From: an uncultured Draconibacterium sp.
GTDB lineage: Bacteria > Bacteroidota > Bacteroidia > Bacteroidales > Prolixibacteraceae
Direction: 5' to 3'
Length of the DNA stretch: 64,000 nt
Assembly (NCBI RefSeq): GCF_963677575.1
Contig: NZ_OY782038.1
Coordinates: 1,302,001 to 1,366,000, forward strand
This document shows, piece by piece, positions 16,656 to 26,172 of this stretch. How positions within the stretch are numbered: position 1 is the stretch's first letter; each line of letters starts with the position of its first letter. The position numbers and the translations under genes were made by a program. The notes under the pieces were generated by a model. That model saw nothing but the letters and a program-made list of their open reading frames with translations, was not told where the DNA came from and searched no databases.

Positions 16656-16946
16656 TTGCTTCCTTTTCATCGAATGGAATTGAGCAAAGCGAAATCGTGA
16701 ACACCTCATATTTCTATTTCTGTGAACAAAAGGAAGAGCCCGTCTGGCTTGAGACAAAAGCAACAAGAAGAATCAGGAAGAAGCATTAATTCACAGTTCG
16801 GAAATAGATAAAACCAAGCGCTTGTTGATAGAAATTTTAAAGCGTTGCTTCATTTTGTTACCTAAGATTTAAACTACTCACCATAATCCTTTTTAAATTC
16901 TTTATGATTAGCAGAAAGCTGCTTATGTATATCTTATAAAAATCAG

Positions 16947-16954
16947 TACTTTTG
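16947..16954 (+). promoter_or_regulatory. -7 promoter element of pheT
   Basis: TACTTTTG matches TAnnTTTG and ends 26 nt before the pheT ATG. It overlaps an in-frame GTG at 16954, which argues against that GTG as the start. Confidence 0.5.
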
Positions 16955-16980
16955 TGCGATTCAAAAAAATTGATTGCAAA

Positions 16981-19431
16981 ATGAAGATTTCATATTCCTG
17001 GTTAAAAGATTACATTAAACTGGAACAATCGCCCGAAGAGATTTGCGACATTCTAACGCAAACCGGATTGGAAGTTGGCGGTTTAGAAGAGGTTGAAACC
17101 GTAAAAGGTGGTTTGGCAGGTTTGGTAATTGGTGAAGTTATTACCTGCGAGCAACACCCTAATTCAGATCATTTAAGCAAAACAACAGTTAATGTTGGCA
17201 CCGATGAAGCATTGCCGATTGTTTGCGGTGCGCCAAACGTAGCTACCGGACAAAAAGTAGTTGTGGCAACTGTTGGAACAACTCTTTACGATGGCGACCA
17301 GGAATTTAAAATTAAAAAATCGAAAATACGTGGCGAAGTATCAATGGGAATGATCTGCGCCGAAGATGAAATCGGACTGGGTAATGGTCACGACGGAATT
17401 ATGGTGCTTGATCCCCACGCAAAAGTTGGTACACCGGCAAAAGATTATTTTAATGTTGAGTCGGATTGGGTTATTGAAATCGACTTAACACCAAACCGTA
17501 TCGACGGAGCTTCATTCATTGGAGCAGCCCGCGATTTGGCAGCTTTCCTGAAGAAAACACAGGATATTGAATATACAAAACCATCGGTTGACGACTTTAA
17601 AGTTGACAATAACAATCTGGTTATTCCGGTAGAAGTAGAAAATACCGAAGCTTGTCCGCGTTATGCAGCCGTTACTATTTCTGGAATTGAAGTAAAAGAG
17701 TCGCCGGAGTGGTTGCAGAACCGTTTAAAAATGATTGGTCTGACTCCAATTAACAACGTGGTTGACATTACCAATTACGTGTTATTTGAAACTGCCCAAC
17801 CGTTACACGCTTTTGATGCCGATGAAATTACCGGCGGAAAAGTGATCGTAAAAACTCTGCCTGCAAAAACAAAGTTCACTACACTTGATGAAGTGGAACG
17901 CGAACTGGATGAAAACGATTTGATGATCTGCAACACCGAAGAAGCCATGTGTATTGGTGGTGTTTTTGGAGGTATTAAATCGGGCATGAAAGAATCAACT
18001 AAAAACGTGTTTTTGGAAAGTGCCTATTTCGATCCGGTTTATATTCGAAAAACAGCCCGTCGTCATGGTTTGAACACGGATGCATCGTTCCGTTTCGAAC
18101 GCGGTGTTGACCCGAACGGACAAATTTACGCACTCAAACGTGCCGCATTATTGATCAAAAAAATTGCCGGAGGAACAATTTCTTCTGACATTATAGATAT
18201 TTACCCTGAGCCGATTGAAGATTTTAAAGTGAATGTTTCGTTTGCAAACATTACTCGTTTAATCGGAAAAGATTTGGGTGCTGATGCCGTAAAAAGCATT
18301 CTCGAATCGCTGGAAATTAAAATTGAAAGTGAGAACGAAACCGGTTTGGAGTTGCTTGTTCCGGCCTACCGTGTTGATGTAAAACGTGAAGCAGATGTAA
18401 TTGAAGAGATCCTGAGAATTTACGGATATAACAACATTGAAATTCCTACCCAGGTAAAATCATCGTTGCAAACTGCCGACAAACCAAACCCCGACAGTGT
18501 TAAAAACCTTGTTGCAGAAATGCTGACATCGCAGGGTTTTAACGAAATCTGGTCGAACTCGCTAACAAAATCGAGCTACTACGAAGGTTTGGAACAGTAC
18601 AAAGATGAGCAATCAGTAAAAATGCTGAATCCGTTAAGTGCAGACTTAAACGGAATGCGCCAAACCTTGTTATTCGGCGGGCTTGAATGTATTGCCTACA
18701 ACGCCAACCGCCAGAATAAAAGCTTAAAGGTTTACGAATTCGGGAACACCTATTTTTATAAAGGAACGCAGTTAAAAGACCAGCCTGCCAATAATTACTG
18801 GGAAGAAAGTCACCTTGGACTTTTCGTAACCGGTAACAAAGAAGCTGAGAGCTGGACGATGAAAGAAGAAGCTGCTTCGTTCTACGGATTAAAATCATAT
18901 GCTGAAAGCATTCTGAAACGCCTTGGTTTATCTGCCGACAAAATGCAGATTGACGATTGCGAGGACGAATTATTCAGCGAAGTACTGGCTTACACTTACA
19001 ACAATAAAGTTGTATTGAAATTGGGTATTGTTGCCGGAAAATGGTTGAAGAAGTTCGAGATTGAGAATCCGGTTTATTACGCCGATTTCAACTGGGACAG
19101 CGTATTTAAAGCCCATAAGCAACACAAAGTGCTGTTTAACGAGTTGCCTAAATTCCCGGCCGTTCGTCGCGATTTAGCTTTGCTGCTTGATAAATCAGTT
19201 AAGTTCAGCCAGCTAAAAGAAACAGCCTTTAAAATGGAGCGCCAGTTATTGCGCGAAGTTGACTTGTTTGATGTATACGAAGGCAAAGGTGTACCTGACG
19301 GTAAAAAATCATACGCCGTGAGTTTCATCCTGCGCGATGACAACAAAACGTTAAAAGACAAACAGATCGACAAAACCATGCAAAAGCTGATTATGGCTTT
19401 TCAACGGGATTTTGGTGCTGAATTACGCTAA
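16981..19431 (+). CDS. pheT: Phenylalanine--tRNA ligase beta subunit
   Basis: 816 aa from the ATG at 16981 (MKISYSWLKDYI), a typical start for the family; an upstream GTG overlaps the promoter. Domains in order: N-terminal domain, tRNA-binding EMAP/OB domain (~40-155, with HPNSDHLSKTTVNVG and VCGAPNV), B3/B4 core (~210-390, NVVDITNYVLFETAQPLHAFD), B5 (~405-480, YRVDVKREADVIEEILRIYGYNNI), the catalytic-like core, and the anticodon-binding FDX-ACB domain at the end (FPAVRRDLALLLD). With PheS, which is not in the window, it forms the alpha2-beta2 enzyme charging tRNA-Phe in the cytoplasm. It is a single gene with its own terminator. Confidence 0.97.
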   Translation: MKISYSWLKDYIKLEQSPEEICDILTQTGLEVGGLEEVETVKGGLAGLVIGEVITCEQHPNSDHLSKTTVNVGTDEALPIVCGAPNVATGQKVVVATVGTTLYDGDQEFKIKKSKIRGEVSMGMICAEDEIGLGNGHDGIMVLDPHAKVGTPAKDYFNVESDWVIEIDLTPNRIDGASFIGAARDLAAFLKKTQDIEYTKPSVDDFKVDNNNLVIPVEVENTEACPRYAAVTISGIEVKESPEWLQNRLKMIGLTPINNVVDITNYVLFETAQPLHAFDADEITGGKVIVKTLPAKTKFTTLDEVERELDENDLMICNTEEAMCIGGVFGGIKSGMKESTKNVFLESAYFDPVYIRKTARRHGLNTDASFRFERGVDPNGQIYALKRAALLIKKIAGGTISSDIIDIYPEPIEDFKVNVSFANITRLIGKDLGADAVKSILESLEIKIESENETGLELLVPAYRVDVKREADVIEEILRIYGYNNIEIPTQVKSSLQTADKPNPDSVKNLVAEMLTSQGFNEIWSNSLTKSSYYEGLEQYKDEQSVKMLNPLSADLNGMRQTLLFGGLECIAYNANRQNKSLKVYEFGNTYFYKGTQLKDQPANNYWEESHLGLFVTGNKEAESWTMKEEAASFYGLKSYAESILKRLGLSADKMQIDDCEDELFSEVLAYTYNNKVVLKLGIVAGKWLKKFEIENPVYYADFNWDSVFKAHKQHKVLFNELPKFPAVRRDLALLLDKSVKFSQLKETAFKMERQLLREVDLFDVYEGKGVPDGKKSYAVSFILRDDNKTLKDKQIDKTMQKLIMAFQRDFGAELR

Positions 19432-19456
19432 AGATCACAACATATAAACTAACTTG

Positions 19457-19487
19457 CATCCCGGATAACTTTCCGGGATGTTTGTTT
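19457..19487 (+). terminator. Terminator of pheT
   Basis: CATCCCGG / CCGGGATG, a perfect 8-bp stem with an 8-nt loop (19457-19480), followed by TTTGTTT. Confidence 0.88.
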
Positions 19488-19503
19488 AAATACATTTCAT
19501 TAC

Positions 19504-20406
19504 ATGCAAAACCACACAAAAGGAATCATTTACGCAGCTATTACAGCTTTCTTTTGGGGCTTTTTAGCCATTGCCCTAAAAGTTGCCGTGCGCAAGGTCG
19601 ATCCGGTTACTGTGGTTTGGATTCGTTTTGTTATTGCATTTATTATGCTTTCTGTGTGGCAGTCATTTAAAGCCCCAAAATCATTCCATATTTTAATAAA
19701 ACCACCTTTACTGTTAATTTTTGCAGCACTGGCACTCTCATGGAATTATATGGGCTACATGTTGGGCATTCACCACACTACACCGAGCAACGCCCAGCTT
19801 TTTATTCAAACCGGGCCACTAATTCTGGCCATTGCCGGTTTCGTCATTTTTAAAGAAAAACTGCTCCGCAACCAGATCATTGGATTTTCCATTGCAATAC
19901 TTGGTTTTTCCTTTTTCTATCGCGATCAGTTGCAGGCGTTTTTTGAAACTGCAGGTAATTATAAAATTGGAATTCTTTTAACAATTTCCGGAGCTGTTGC
20001 CTGGTCAATTTATGCCATTCTGCAAAAGAAACTTGTGAGTACTTTCTCTGTGGATAGTTTAAACCTGATGTTATTTGGTTTGCCATCTGTCCTTTATATT
20101 CCATTTATTGAATTTCGCCCGTTATTGGAACTTCACTGGACATGGTGGTTGCTTCTGCTATTCTTAGGTACCAATACCTTTATTGCTTACACTTGTGTTG
20201 GCAAAGCACTAAAATATGCCGAGGCAAATAAGGTCAGCATCATTTTAATTCTAAACCCGATGATCACTTTTATTACCATGGGCATTTTAACCGAGCTCAA
20301 TGTGTCGTGGGTGGAACACGAACGATTTTCAGCCATAACAATTATTGGTGCTGCACTGGTATTTATTGGCGCTGTTCTGGTAGCCCGAAAAAATAAATCG
20401 CGCTAA
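19504..20406 (+). CDS. DMT-superfamily (EamA) permease
   Basis: 300 aa, about ten transmembrane helices in two EamA repeats (~8-140 and ~155-295). The first repeat opens GIIYAAITAFFWGFLAIALKV with the family's typical FWG, and the second has LLTISGAVAWSIYAILQKKL. It ends in a short positive tail. EamA proteins export metabolites such as amino acids or import nucleotide-related compounds; the substrate cannot be predicted here. It begins 17 nt after the pheT terminator T-run, so it has its own transcript, though I see no -7 consensus. Confidence 0.88.
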   Translation: MQNHTKGIIYAAITAFFWGFLAIALKVAVRKVDPVTVVWIRFVIAFIMLSVWQSFKAPKSFHILIKPPLLLIFAALALSWNYMGYMLGIHHTTPSNAQLFIQTGPLILAIAGFVIFKEKLLRNQIIGFSIAILGFSFFYRDQLQAFFETAGNYKIGILLTISGAVAWSIYAILQKKLVSTFSVDSLNLMLFGLPSVLYIPFIEFRPLLELHWTWWLLLLFLGTNTFIAYTCVGKALKYAEANKVSIILILNPMITFITMGILTELNVSWVEHERFSAITIIGAALVFIGAVLVARKNKSR

Positions 20407-20572
20407 CTTTTATTTCTGCAATTTTAAGTCCCTGCTTTAACATCATTATTTTATATGTTGTGCATCAGTATTGTGTAACTAATTCCCCAATTTTCGTATA
20501 TGCTATTACATAAGTTAAGTGTAGCAAATATGCATTTATTACATTGGAAGACAACTTTTAACAAGAATAACT

Positions 20573-21442
20573 ATGAACTATAGATCGAATAGTATTCTGG
20601 CACACATCCCTCAAAATCGTGACGGAGAAAGCATTCTAAAACAAGCCTTGTTTTTTACCAATGCGTTGAATATGCGTATCTTCCTCCTTGATGTAATAAA
20701 AACAGGCCCGGCATTTCTTCATAATCCAAAATCCAAACGAAACCAAATTCGTCACCAGGGAGCACTAAACAAGTTTACAGAATTTGTAAAAAAGAGCTTG
20801 GGAAGTGACATTCCAAATAACATAATTTTACGAATTGGTTGGGGAAAAATCATCAATACTCTTATCGCTGAATCGGAACGTGGCGGTTATGATTTTGTGA
20901 TGATAGACAAAAGTAAACATACCAACAACGAACACCTAACACCAGCCGATATAAGCCGTTATGTAAGTAAATCGTATTGTCCGGTACTCTCGGTCAACAA
21001 GTCATATCCGGTAACTGAGATAAATAGTATCGTTGTTCCAATTGATATATCTCAGCACACCAAGAAACGGTTGTATTGGGCTACATTTTTTGCAAAAAGA
21101 ATGAAGGCTAAAATTCATATCGTTTCTGCACTTAACATAAATATTGAAGAGCGCAAAAGTTTAGCCTATAAAAATGCTGAGAAAATTAAAACGATGCTTG
21201 AAAAACGAGGTGTTGAATGTGAGGTAAAAATTTTAAAAGTGCACGACCAGGCAAACTATATAGCGGTGCTCAACTACATTGAAGAAGTAGATGCCGGAAT
21301 GGTAATTATTCGCACGCACCAGGAATCGCGGTTCACCGGTAAAAAGATTGGGACTTTTGTTTCTGAAATCGTGCACGGTTGTAAAAAACCAGTTTTTACC
21401 GTTGGCGGCGTACCCCAGAAATATGATTTGGATACCATATAA
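20573..21442 (+). CDS. Tandem universal stress protein (UspA-like)
   Basis: 289 aa with two Usp repeats: ~3-143 (SNSILAHIPQNRDGESILKQAL ... YDFVMIDKSKHTN) and ~150-280 (INSIVVPIDISQHTKKRLYWATFFAKRM ... VDAGMVIIRTHQESRFTGKKIGTFVSEIVHG). The second repeat's end resembles the G-x9-G(S/T) nucleotide-binding segment but is degenerate. It lies 20 nt before the V-ATPase subunit E gene in the same direction, so it is very likely the first gene of the ATPase operon. Its role could be to sense nucleotide or energy state, by inference from context alone. Confidence 0.82.
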   Translation: MNYRSNSILAHIPQNRDGESILKQALFFTNALNMRIFLLDVIKTGPAFLHNPKSKRNQIRHQGALNKFTEFVKKSLGSDIPNNIILRIGWGKIINTLIAESERGGYDFVMIDKSKHTNNEHLTPADISRYVSKSYCPVLSVNKSYPVTEINSIVVPIDISQHTKKRLYWATFFAKRMKAKIHIVSALNINIEERKSLAYKNAEKIKTMLEKRGVECEVKILKVHDQANYIAVLNYIEEVDAGMVIIRTHQESRFTGKKIGTFVSEIVHGCKKPVFTVGGVPQKYDLDTI

Positions 21443-21462
21443 AAACTGCTAAACCAAAATCT

Positions 21463-22089
21463 ATGACTGACCGCATTGAAGAAATAACGCAAAAAATCTA
21501 TAACGAAGGCATTACCAAAGCCAAAGACGATGCCGACCAGCTGCTTGCTGAAGCGAAAGAAAAAGCCGATGCCATTATACGTTCGGCAAAACTTACTCAG
21601 GATGAGATTATTCGCGATGCACAAAAAAAAGCAGAGGAAGATAAAAGACGAACAGAAGCCGAACTGCAACTGGCAGCACGTCAATTTATAAGTCATTTAA
21701 AACAACAAATTACCGACCTTGTTAGCACCGCCCAAATCAACTCCCCGGTTAACGAAGCCTTTAACGACCGCGATTTCATAAAAAAGATCATACTCACTTT
21801 AATCAAAAAGTGGGATCCGAAAGCCGGTAAAAGTATGGATCTCCACCTGCTTCTTCCACCAGATGATCAAAAAGAACTGACTGCATTCCTGCAAAAAAAC
21901 GCAACCAAAGCCATGAATAAAGGGATTGAAATTTCAGTAGAACCAAAATTAAAGTCAGGCTTCAGAATTGGCCCAAAAGATGGCAGTTACCTCATCAGTT
22001 TCACCGCAGAAGACTTTACAAATTATTTTAAACAATACTTTAAAGACGGAACAAAAAAATTACTGTTTGATGCCGTTGAAACAGAGTAA
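21463..22089 (+). CDS. ntpE: V-type ATPase subunit E
   Basis: 208 aa. The N-terminal half is a long charged helix (ITKAKDDADQLLAEAKEKADAI, then DAQKKAEEDKRRTEAELQLA) typical of the peripheral stalk; the C-terminal ~90 residues form a small globular domain that binds the catalytic head. Subunit E links the head to the membrane part as a stator. It is the first structural gene of the operon E-DUF2764-A-B-D-I-K. A separate subunit G/H (the usual helical partner) is not visible in the operon. Confidence 0.82.
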   Translation: MTDRIEEITQKIYNEGITKAKDDADQLLAEAKEKADAIIRSAKLTQDEIIRDAQKKAEEDKRRTEAELQLAARQFISHLKQQITDLVSTAQINSPVNEAFNDRDFIKKIILTLIKKWDPKAGKSMDLHLLLPPDDQKELTAFLQKNATKAMNKGIEISVEPKLKSGFRIGPKDGSYLISFTAEDFTNYFKQYFKDGTKKLLFDAVETE

Positions 22090-22179
22090 AAGAACCAATA
22101 AAGTTGAGATAAAACCATAAGAACAGAGCTAATTACACCGGGCTTTAAATGATTTATGAAGACCATTTAAAATTCGGTT

Positions 22180-23037
22180 ATGCTGATAAAAAGAGAATAT
22201 TATTGTTTGATTGCCGGTCTTCCCGATTTGTTCTTCGACGAGAACAAAACAACTGTTACCAGCAGCGCATTCAGGGATGAACTGCAACACCAGCTTAGTC
22301 CACCCGACTTTAAGCTGGTTGAATACCTCTTTTTACCTTTCGATAACCTGAACCTACTCAACGTTTTTTTCGGGCAAAACAAACCTTACTTCTACCTGGG
22401 CAACATTACCAAACACGAATTGGGGTTTCAGTTTTCACCGGAGAACGAAGAAATTCAATTGCCAGATTACATGAAAACATTCATAAGTTGGATGAAGGGC
22501 AACGATAAAAAACATGCCGATTTGCATGCTAAAAACATCCTTACGACTTTGTTTTACGAACACGCACTGGAATGCCCAAATTCATTTCTTCAAAATTGGT
22601 TTCGTTTCGAGCTAAACCTGAAAAATATTTTTACAGCCTTTAACTGCAAACAATACAACTACGATTTGGAAACTCATTTACTGCAAGTTGAAGGCGAGGA
22701 TTCGGTGCATCCTCTGCTCATGGAGAAAAAACTAAAAGCAGATTATTTCGAGGAGCTGCTCCCCTACCACGAAGAGTTGTTTAGAATTGCCGAATCAAAC
22801 CTGGAATGGATTGAAAAGGAAAAAGCAGTGGATAAAATCAAATGGGAATACCTTGATGAGAATACCTTCTTCCACTTCTTCACCATTGAAAAGGTGTTGG
22901 CCTTTACCATGAAACTCCTGCTAATTGAGCGATGGATGAAACTGGATAAAGAAACAGGTAAACAGTTGCTTGATAAACTTATTAACGAATTAAAAACGAA
23001 TTATGAATTCCCTGCGGAGTTCAGTTTGATAAAATAA
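22180..23037 (+). CDS. DUF2764 protein of the V-ATPase operon
   Basis: 285 aa, soluble and helical, starting KREYYCLIAGLPDLFFDENK, characteristic of DUF2764. This family is found in V-type ATPase operons of Bacteroidota and chlamydia-like bacteria at the position of subunit C, and it may fill the role of C, which couples rotor and membrane ring. That equivalence is inference from gene order and size. A 90-nt gap separates it from subunit E and a 6-nt gap from subunit A. No signal peptide or membrane helix. Confidence 0.8.
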   Translation: MLIKREYYCLIAGLPDLFFDENKTTVTSSAFRDELQHQLSPPDFKLVEYLFLPFDNLNLLNVFFGQNKPYFYLGNITKHELGFQFSPENEEIQLPDYMKTFISWMKGNDKKHADLHAKNILTTLFYEHALECPNSFLQNWFRFELNLKNIFTAFNCKQYNYDLETHLLQVEGEDSVHPLLMEKKLKADYFEELLPYHEELFRIAESNLEWIEKEKAVDKIKWEYLDENTFFHFFTIEKVLAFTMKLLLIERWMKLDKETGKQLLDKLINELKTNYEFPAEFSLIK

Positions 23038-23043
23038 AACAAT

Positions 23044-24816
23044 ATGGCTACAACAGGAAAAGTTGTCGGAATAATATCGAACCTCGTGGTGGTTAAAGTT
23101 GATGGCCCGGTTTCGCAAAACGAGATATGTTACATTAATCACGACACTGTAAAACTAATGGCGGAGGTGATACGTATTGGTTCCGAAAACGCCTACATAC
23201 AAGTTTTTGAAAGCACGCGCGGATTAAAAACCGGAACTCCGGTAGAATTCACAGGACACTTACTTGAAGCGATTCTTGGCCCCGGAATTTTATCGAAAAA
23301 TTTCGACGGCCTTCAACACGACCTCGACAAAATGGAAGGAGTGTTTCTGCAAAAAGGCGATTACACACACCCTTTGGAAGTGGATAAGGACTGGAGTTTT
23401 AAACCGCTTGCCAATGTTGGCGACGAAGTGGAAGCCGGATCGTGGTTGGGAGAAGTTAAGGAAAACTGGATAGCGCATAAAATTATGGTCCCTTTCACGT
23501 TTGAAGGTGATTTTAAGGTAAAAGAAATAGTAGCTACAGGAGATTATAAAATTGAAGATACAATTGCTGTTCTGGAAGACGAAGACGGCAACGAACACAA
23601 GATTTCAATGATCCAGAAATGGCCGGTTAAAGTCCCGATTAAGACTTACAAAAATAAACCACGCCCGGCAAAATTCCTTGAGACAGGGATTCGTGTTATT
23701 GACAGCTTCACGCCCATAGTTGAAGGAGGAACAGGTTTCATTCCCGGCCCTTTCGGAACAGGAAAAACCGTTTTGCAACACGCCCTCTCTAAACAAGCCG
23801 ACGCCGATATGATCGTTGTTGCCGCCTGTGGCGAGCGTGCCAACGAAGTGGTCGAAATATTTGCCGAATTCCCGGAACTGGACGACCCGCGCACCGGACG
23901 CAAACTTATGGAACGTACAACTATTATTGCCAACACATCGAACATGCCCGTGGCAGCCCGCGAAGCATCGGTTTACACCGCCATGACAATTGCAGAGTAT
24001 TACCGATCGATGGGACTTAAAATATTACTGCTGGCCGATTCTACCTCGCGGTGGGCACAGGCTTTGCGCGAAATGTCGAACCGCATGGAAGAACTTCCCG
24101 GCCCCGATGCTTTCCCGATGGACTTGCCGGCTATTATTTCCAACTTTTACTCGCGCGCGGGTTTTGTAAATCTGAATAACGGAGAAACCGGCTCAGTAAC
24201 TTTTATTGGTACCGTTTCGCCTGCAGGTGGTAATTTAAAAGAACCGGTTACCGAAGCCACAAAAAAAGCAGCGCGGTGTTTTTATGCCCTGTCGCAAAAC
24301 CGCGCCGACAGTAAACGCTACCCCGCCATCGATGCAGTGGAAAGCTACTCGAAGTATCTCGAATATCCGGAGTATATCGACTATGTTTCAGAAGCCATTT
24401 CTCCGAAGTGGGTGGAGAATATTCTGCATGCCCGAAACATCCTTGTTCGGGGACGAGAAACCTACGAGCAAATAAATATTCTGGGCGATGACGGTGTACC
24501 GATTGAATACCACGAAACATTCTGGAAATCGGAGGTGATCGATTTTGTAATCCTGCAGCAGGATGCTTTTGACAAAATTGATGCATCAACACCCATCGAT
24601 CGCCAACAGTACATGCTCGAAAAAGTACTCAATATTCATAATACCCGGTTTAGTTTCGAGCATTTCGAAGAGGTGAATCCCTATTTCAAAAAAATAATAA
24701 ACGTGCTGAAACAAATGAATTACTCGGAGTTTAAATCGGAACAATTCAAGAAATTTGAAAAAGAATTGGAAGAAATAATAAACGGAAAGGCAGTTGCTGA
24801 GACCGAACAAATATAA
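23044..24816 (+). CDS. ntpA: V-type ATPase catalytic subunit A
   Basis: 590 aa, full length. The Walker A motif GPFGTGKT is at residues 235-242, and the catalytic ACGERANEVVEIFAEFPEL segment follows. The non-homologous A-type insert (~110-200, GDYTHPLEVDKDWSF ... PVKVPI) confirms a V/A-type rather than an F-type enzyme. LLLADSTSRWAQALREMSNRMEELPG is also diagnostic. It forms the A3B3 hexamer with subunit B and hydrolyses or makes ATP at the membrane-attached head. The gene is 11 nt before subunit B. Confidence 0.96.
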   Translation: MATTGKVVGIISNLVVVKVDGPVSQNEICYINHDTVKLMAEVIRIGSENAYIQVFESTRGLKTGTPVEFTGHLLEAILGPGILSKNFDGLQHDLDKMEGVFLQKGDYTHPLEVDKDWSFKPLANVGDEVEAGSWLGEVKENWIAHKIMVPFTFEGDFKVKEIVATGDYKIEDTIAVLEDEDGNEHKISMIQKWPVKVPIKTYKNKPRPAKFLETGIRVIDSFTPIVEGGTGFIPGPFGTGKTVLQHALSKQADADMIVVAACGERANEVVEIFAEFPELDDPRTGRKLMERTTIIANTSNMPVAAREASVYTAMTIAEYYRSMGLKILLLADSTSRWAQALREMSNRMEELPGPDAFPMDLPAIISNFYSRAGFVNLNNGETGSVTFIGTVSPAGGNLKEPVTEATKKAARCFYALSQNRADSKRYPAIDAVESYSKYLEYPEYIDYVSEAISPKWVENILHARNILVRGRETYEQINILGDDGVPIEYHETFWKSEVIDFVILQQDAFDKIDASTPIDRQQYMLEKVLNIHNTRFSFEHFEEVNPYFKKIINVLKQMNYSEFKSEQFKKFEKELEEIINGKAVAETEQI

Positions 24817-24827
24817 ATACGAAGAGA

Positions 24828-26150
24828 ATGGAAACTACAGCTTTTCAGAAAATACATACCAAAGTTGATCAGATTACAAAAGCAACCTGTTCGTTACACG
24901 CCACGGGGGTTGGCAACGAGGAAATGGCCCTTGTAAACGACCGCTTGGCGCAGGTTGTTAAAATTGAAGGCGACCTGGTAACCTTACAGATTTTTTCGGG
25001 AACGGAAGGAATTCCCACCAATGCCGAAGTGGTATTTTTGGGACATGCACCGCAACTGGCTGTGGGCGACGAGCTGGCCGGACGATTCTTCAACGCCTAT
25101 GGTCAGCCAATTGACGGCGGGCCTGAAGTAGACGGTAAATTAATAGAAATTGGCGGCCCGTCGGTAAATCCTGTTCGTCGGAAACAACCATCGGAATTGA
25201 TTGCTACGGGAATTGCCGGAATCGATCTGAACAACACGTTGGTAACCGGACAAAAAATTCCGTTTTTTGCCGATCCCGATCAGCCTTACAACCAGGTTAT
25301 GGCAATGGTAGCTTTACGTGCCAAAGCCGATAAAATTATTCTGGGCGGCATGGGAATTACCAACGATGATTACCTCTTTTTTAAAAACCTTTTTGAAAAT
25401 GCCGGTGCCATCGATCGCATTATCAGTTTTGTAAATACCACCGAAAATCCTCCGGTTGAGCGATTGTTGGTTCCCGATATGGCCTTGTCGGCAGCCGAGT
25501 ATTTTGCTGTAGAAAAAAATCAAAACGTACTGGTGCTTTTAACCGATATGACTTTGTACGCCGATGCGCTGAGTATCGTTTCGAACCGCATGGATCAAAT
25601 TCCTTCGAAAGACAGTATGCCCGGTTCGTTGTACAGCGATCTGGCCAAATTGTATGAAAAAGCAGTGCAATTCCCCGATGGTGGTTCGATAACCATTATT
25701 GCGGTTACCACACTTTCGGGCGGAGACATTACTCACGCCATTCCCGACAACACCGGTTATATTACTGAAGGCCAACTTTTCCTTCGTAAAGAAACCGACA
25801 TCGGCAAGGTTATTATCGATCCTTTCCGCAGTTTATCGCGCTTAAAACAGTTGGTAATTGGTAAAAAAACACGCGAAGATCATCCGCAGGTAATGAATGC
25901 CGCCATCCGATTGTATGCCGATGCTGCCAATGCAAAAACCAAAATTGAAAATGGTTTCGACCTGACCGATTACGACAAACGCACCATGAGTTTTGCCAAA
26001 GATTATGCAAACGAACTGCTTGCGATCGATATTAATATTGAAATTGATACGATGATTGATACCGCATGGAAACTATTCGATAAATATTTCTCGCACTCCG
26101 AAACAGGCATTAAAGCCGAGTTGGTTGAGAAATATGGAAAACAGATATAA
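24828..26150 (+). CDS. ntpB: V-type ATPase subunit B
   Basis: 440 aa. It has the B-type fold with TGIAGIDLNNTLVTGQKIPFF but no functional Walker A, as expected for the non-catalytic subunit. NVLVLLTDMTLYADALSIVSNRMDQIPSKDSMPGSLYSDLA holds the conserved ADAL and PSRxGYPG-like region, here as MPGSLYSDLAKLYEKA. It forms the head with subunit A. The next gene begins 22 nt later and is a stress protein rather than subunit D. Confidence 0.95.
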   Translation: METTAFQKIHTKVDQITKATCSLHATGVGNEEMALVNDRLAQVVKIEGDLVTLQIFSGTEGIPTNAEVVFLGHAPQLAVGDELAGRFFNAYGQPIDGGPEVDGKLIEIGGPSVNPVRRKQPSELIATGIAGIDLNNTLVTGQKIPFFADPDQPYNQVMAMVALRAKADKIILGGMGITNDDYLFFKNLFENAGAIDRIISFVNTTENPPVERLLVPDMALSAAEYFAVEKNQNVLVLLTDMTLYADALSIVSNRMDQIPSKDSMPGSLYSDLAKLYEKAVQFPDGGSITIIAVTTLSGGDITHAIPDNTGYITEGQLFLRKETDIGKVIIDPFRSLSRLKQLVIGKKTREDHPQVMNAAIRLYADAANAKTKIENGFDLTDYDKRTMSFAKDYANELLAIDINIEIDTMIDTAWKLFDKYFSHSETGIKAELVEKYGKQI

Positions 26151-26172
26151 TAAAAAATTAAATGGAGTTGTT

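Noticed and set aside
16522..16704. 60-codon minus-strand open frame in the gap before pheT
   Set aside because: It crosses inverted repeats, has no promoter or family match, and is best seen as part of a decayed element.
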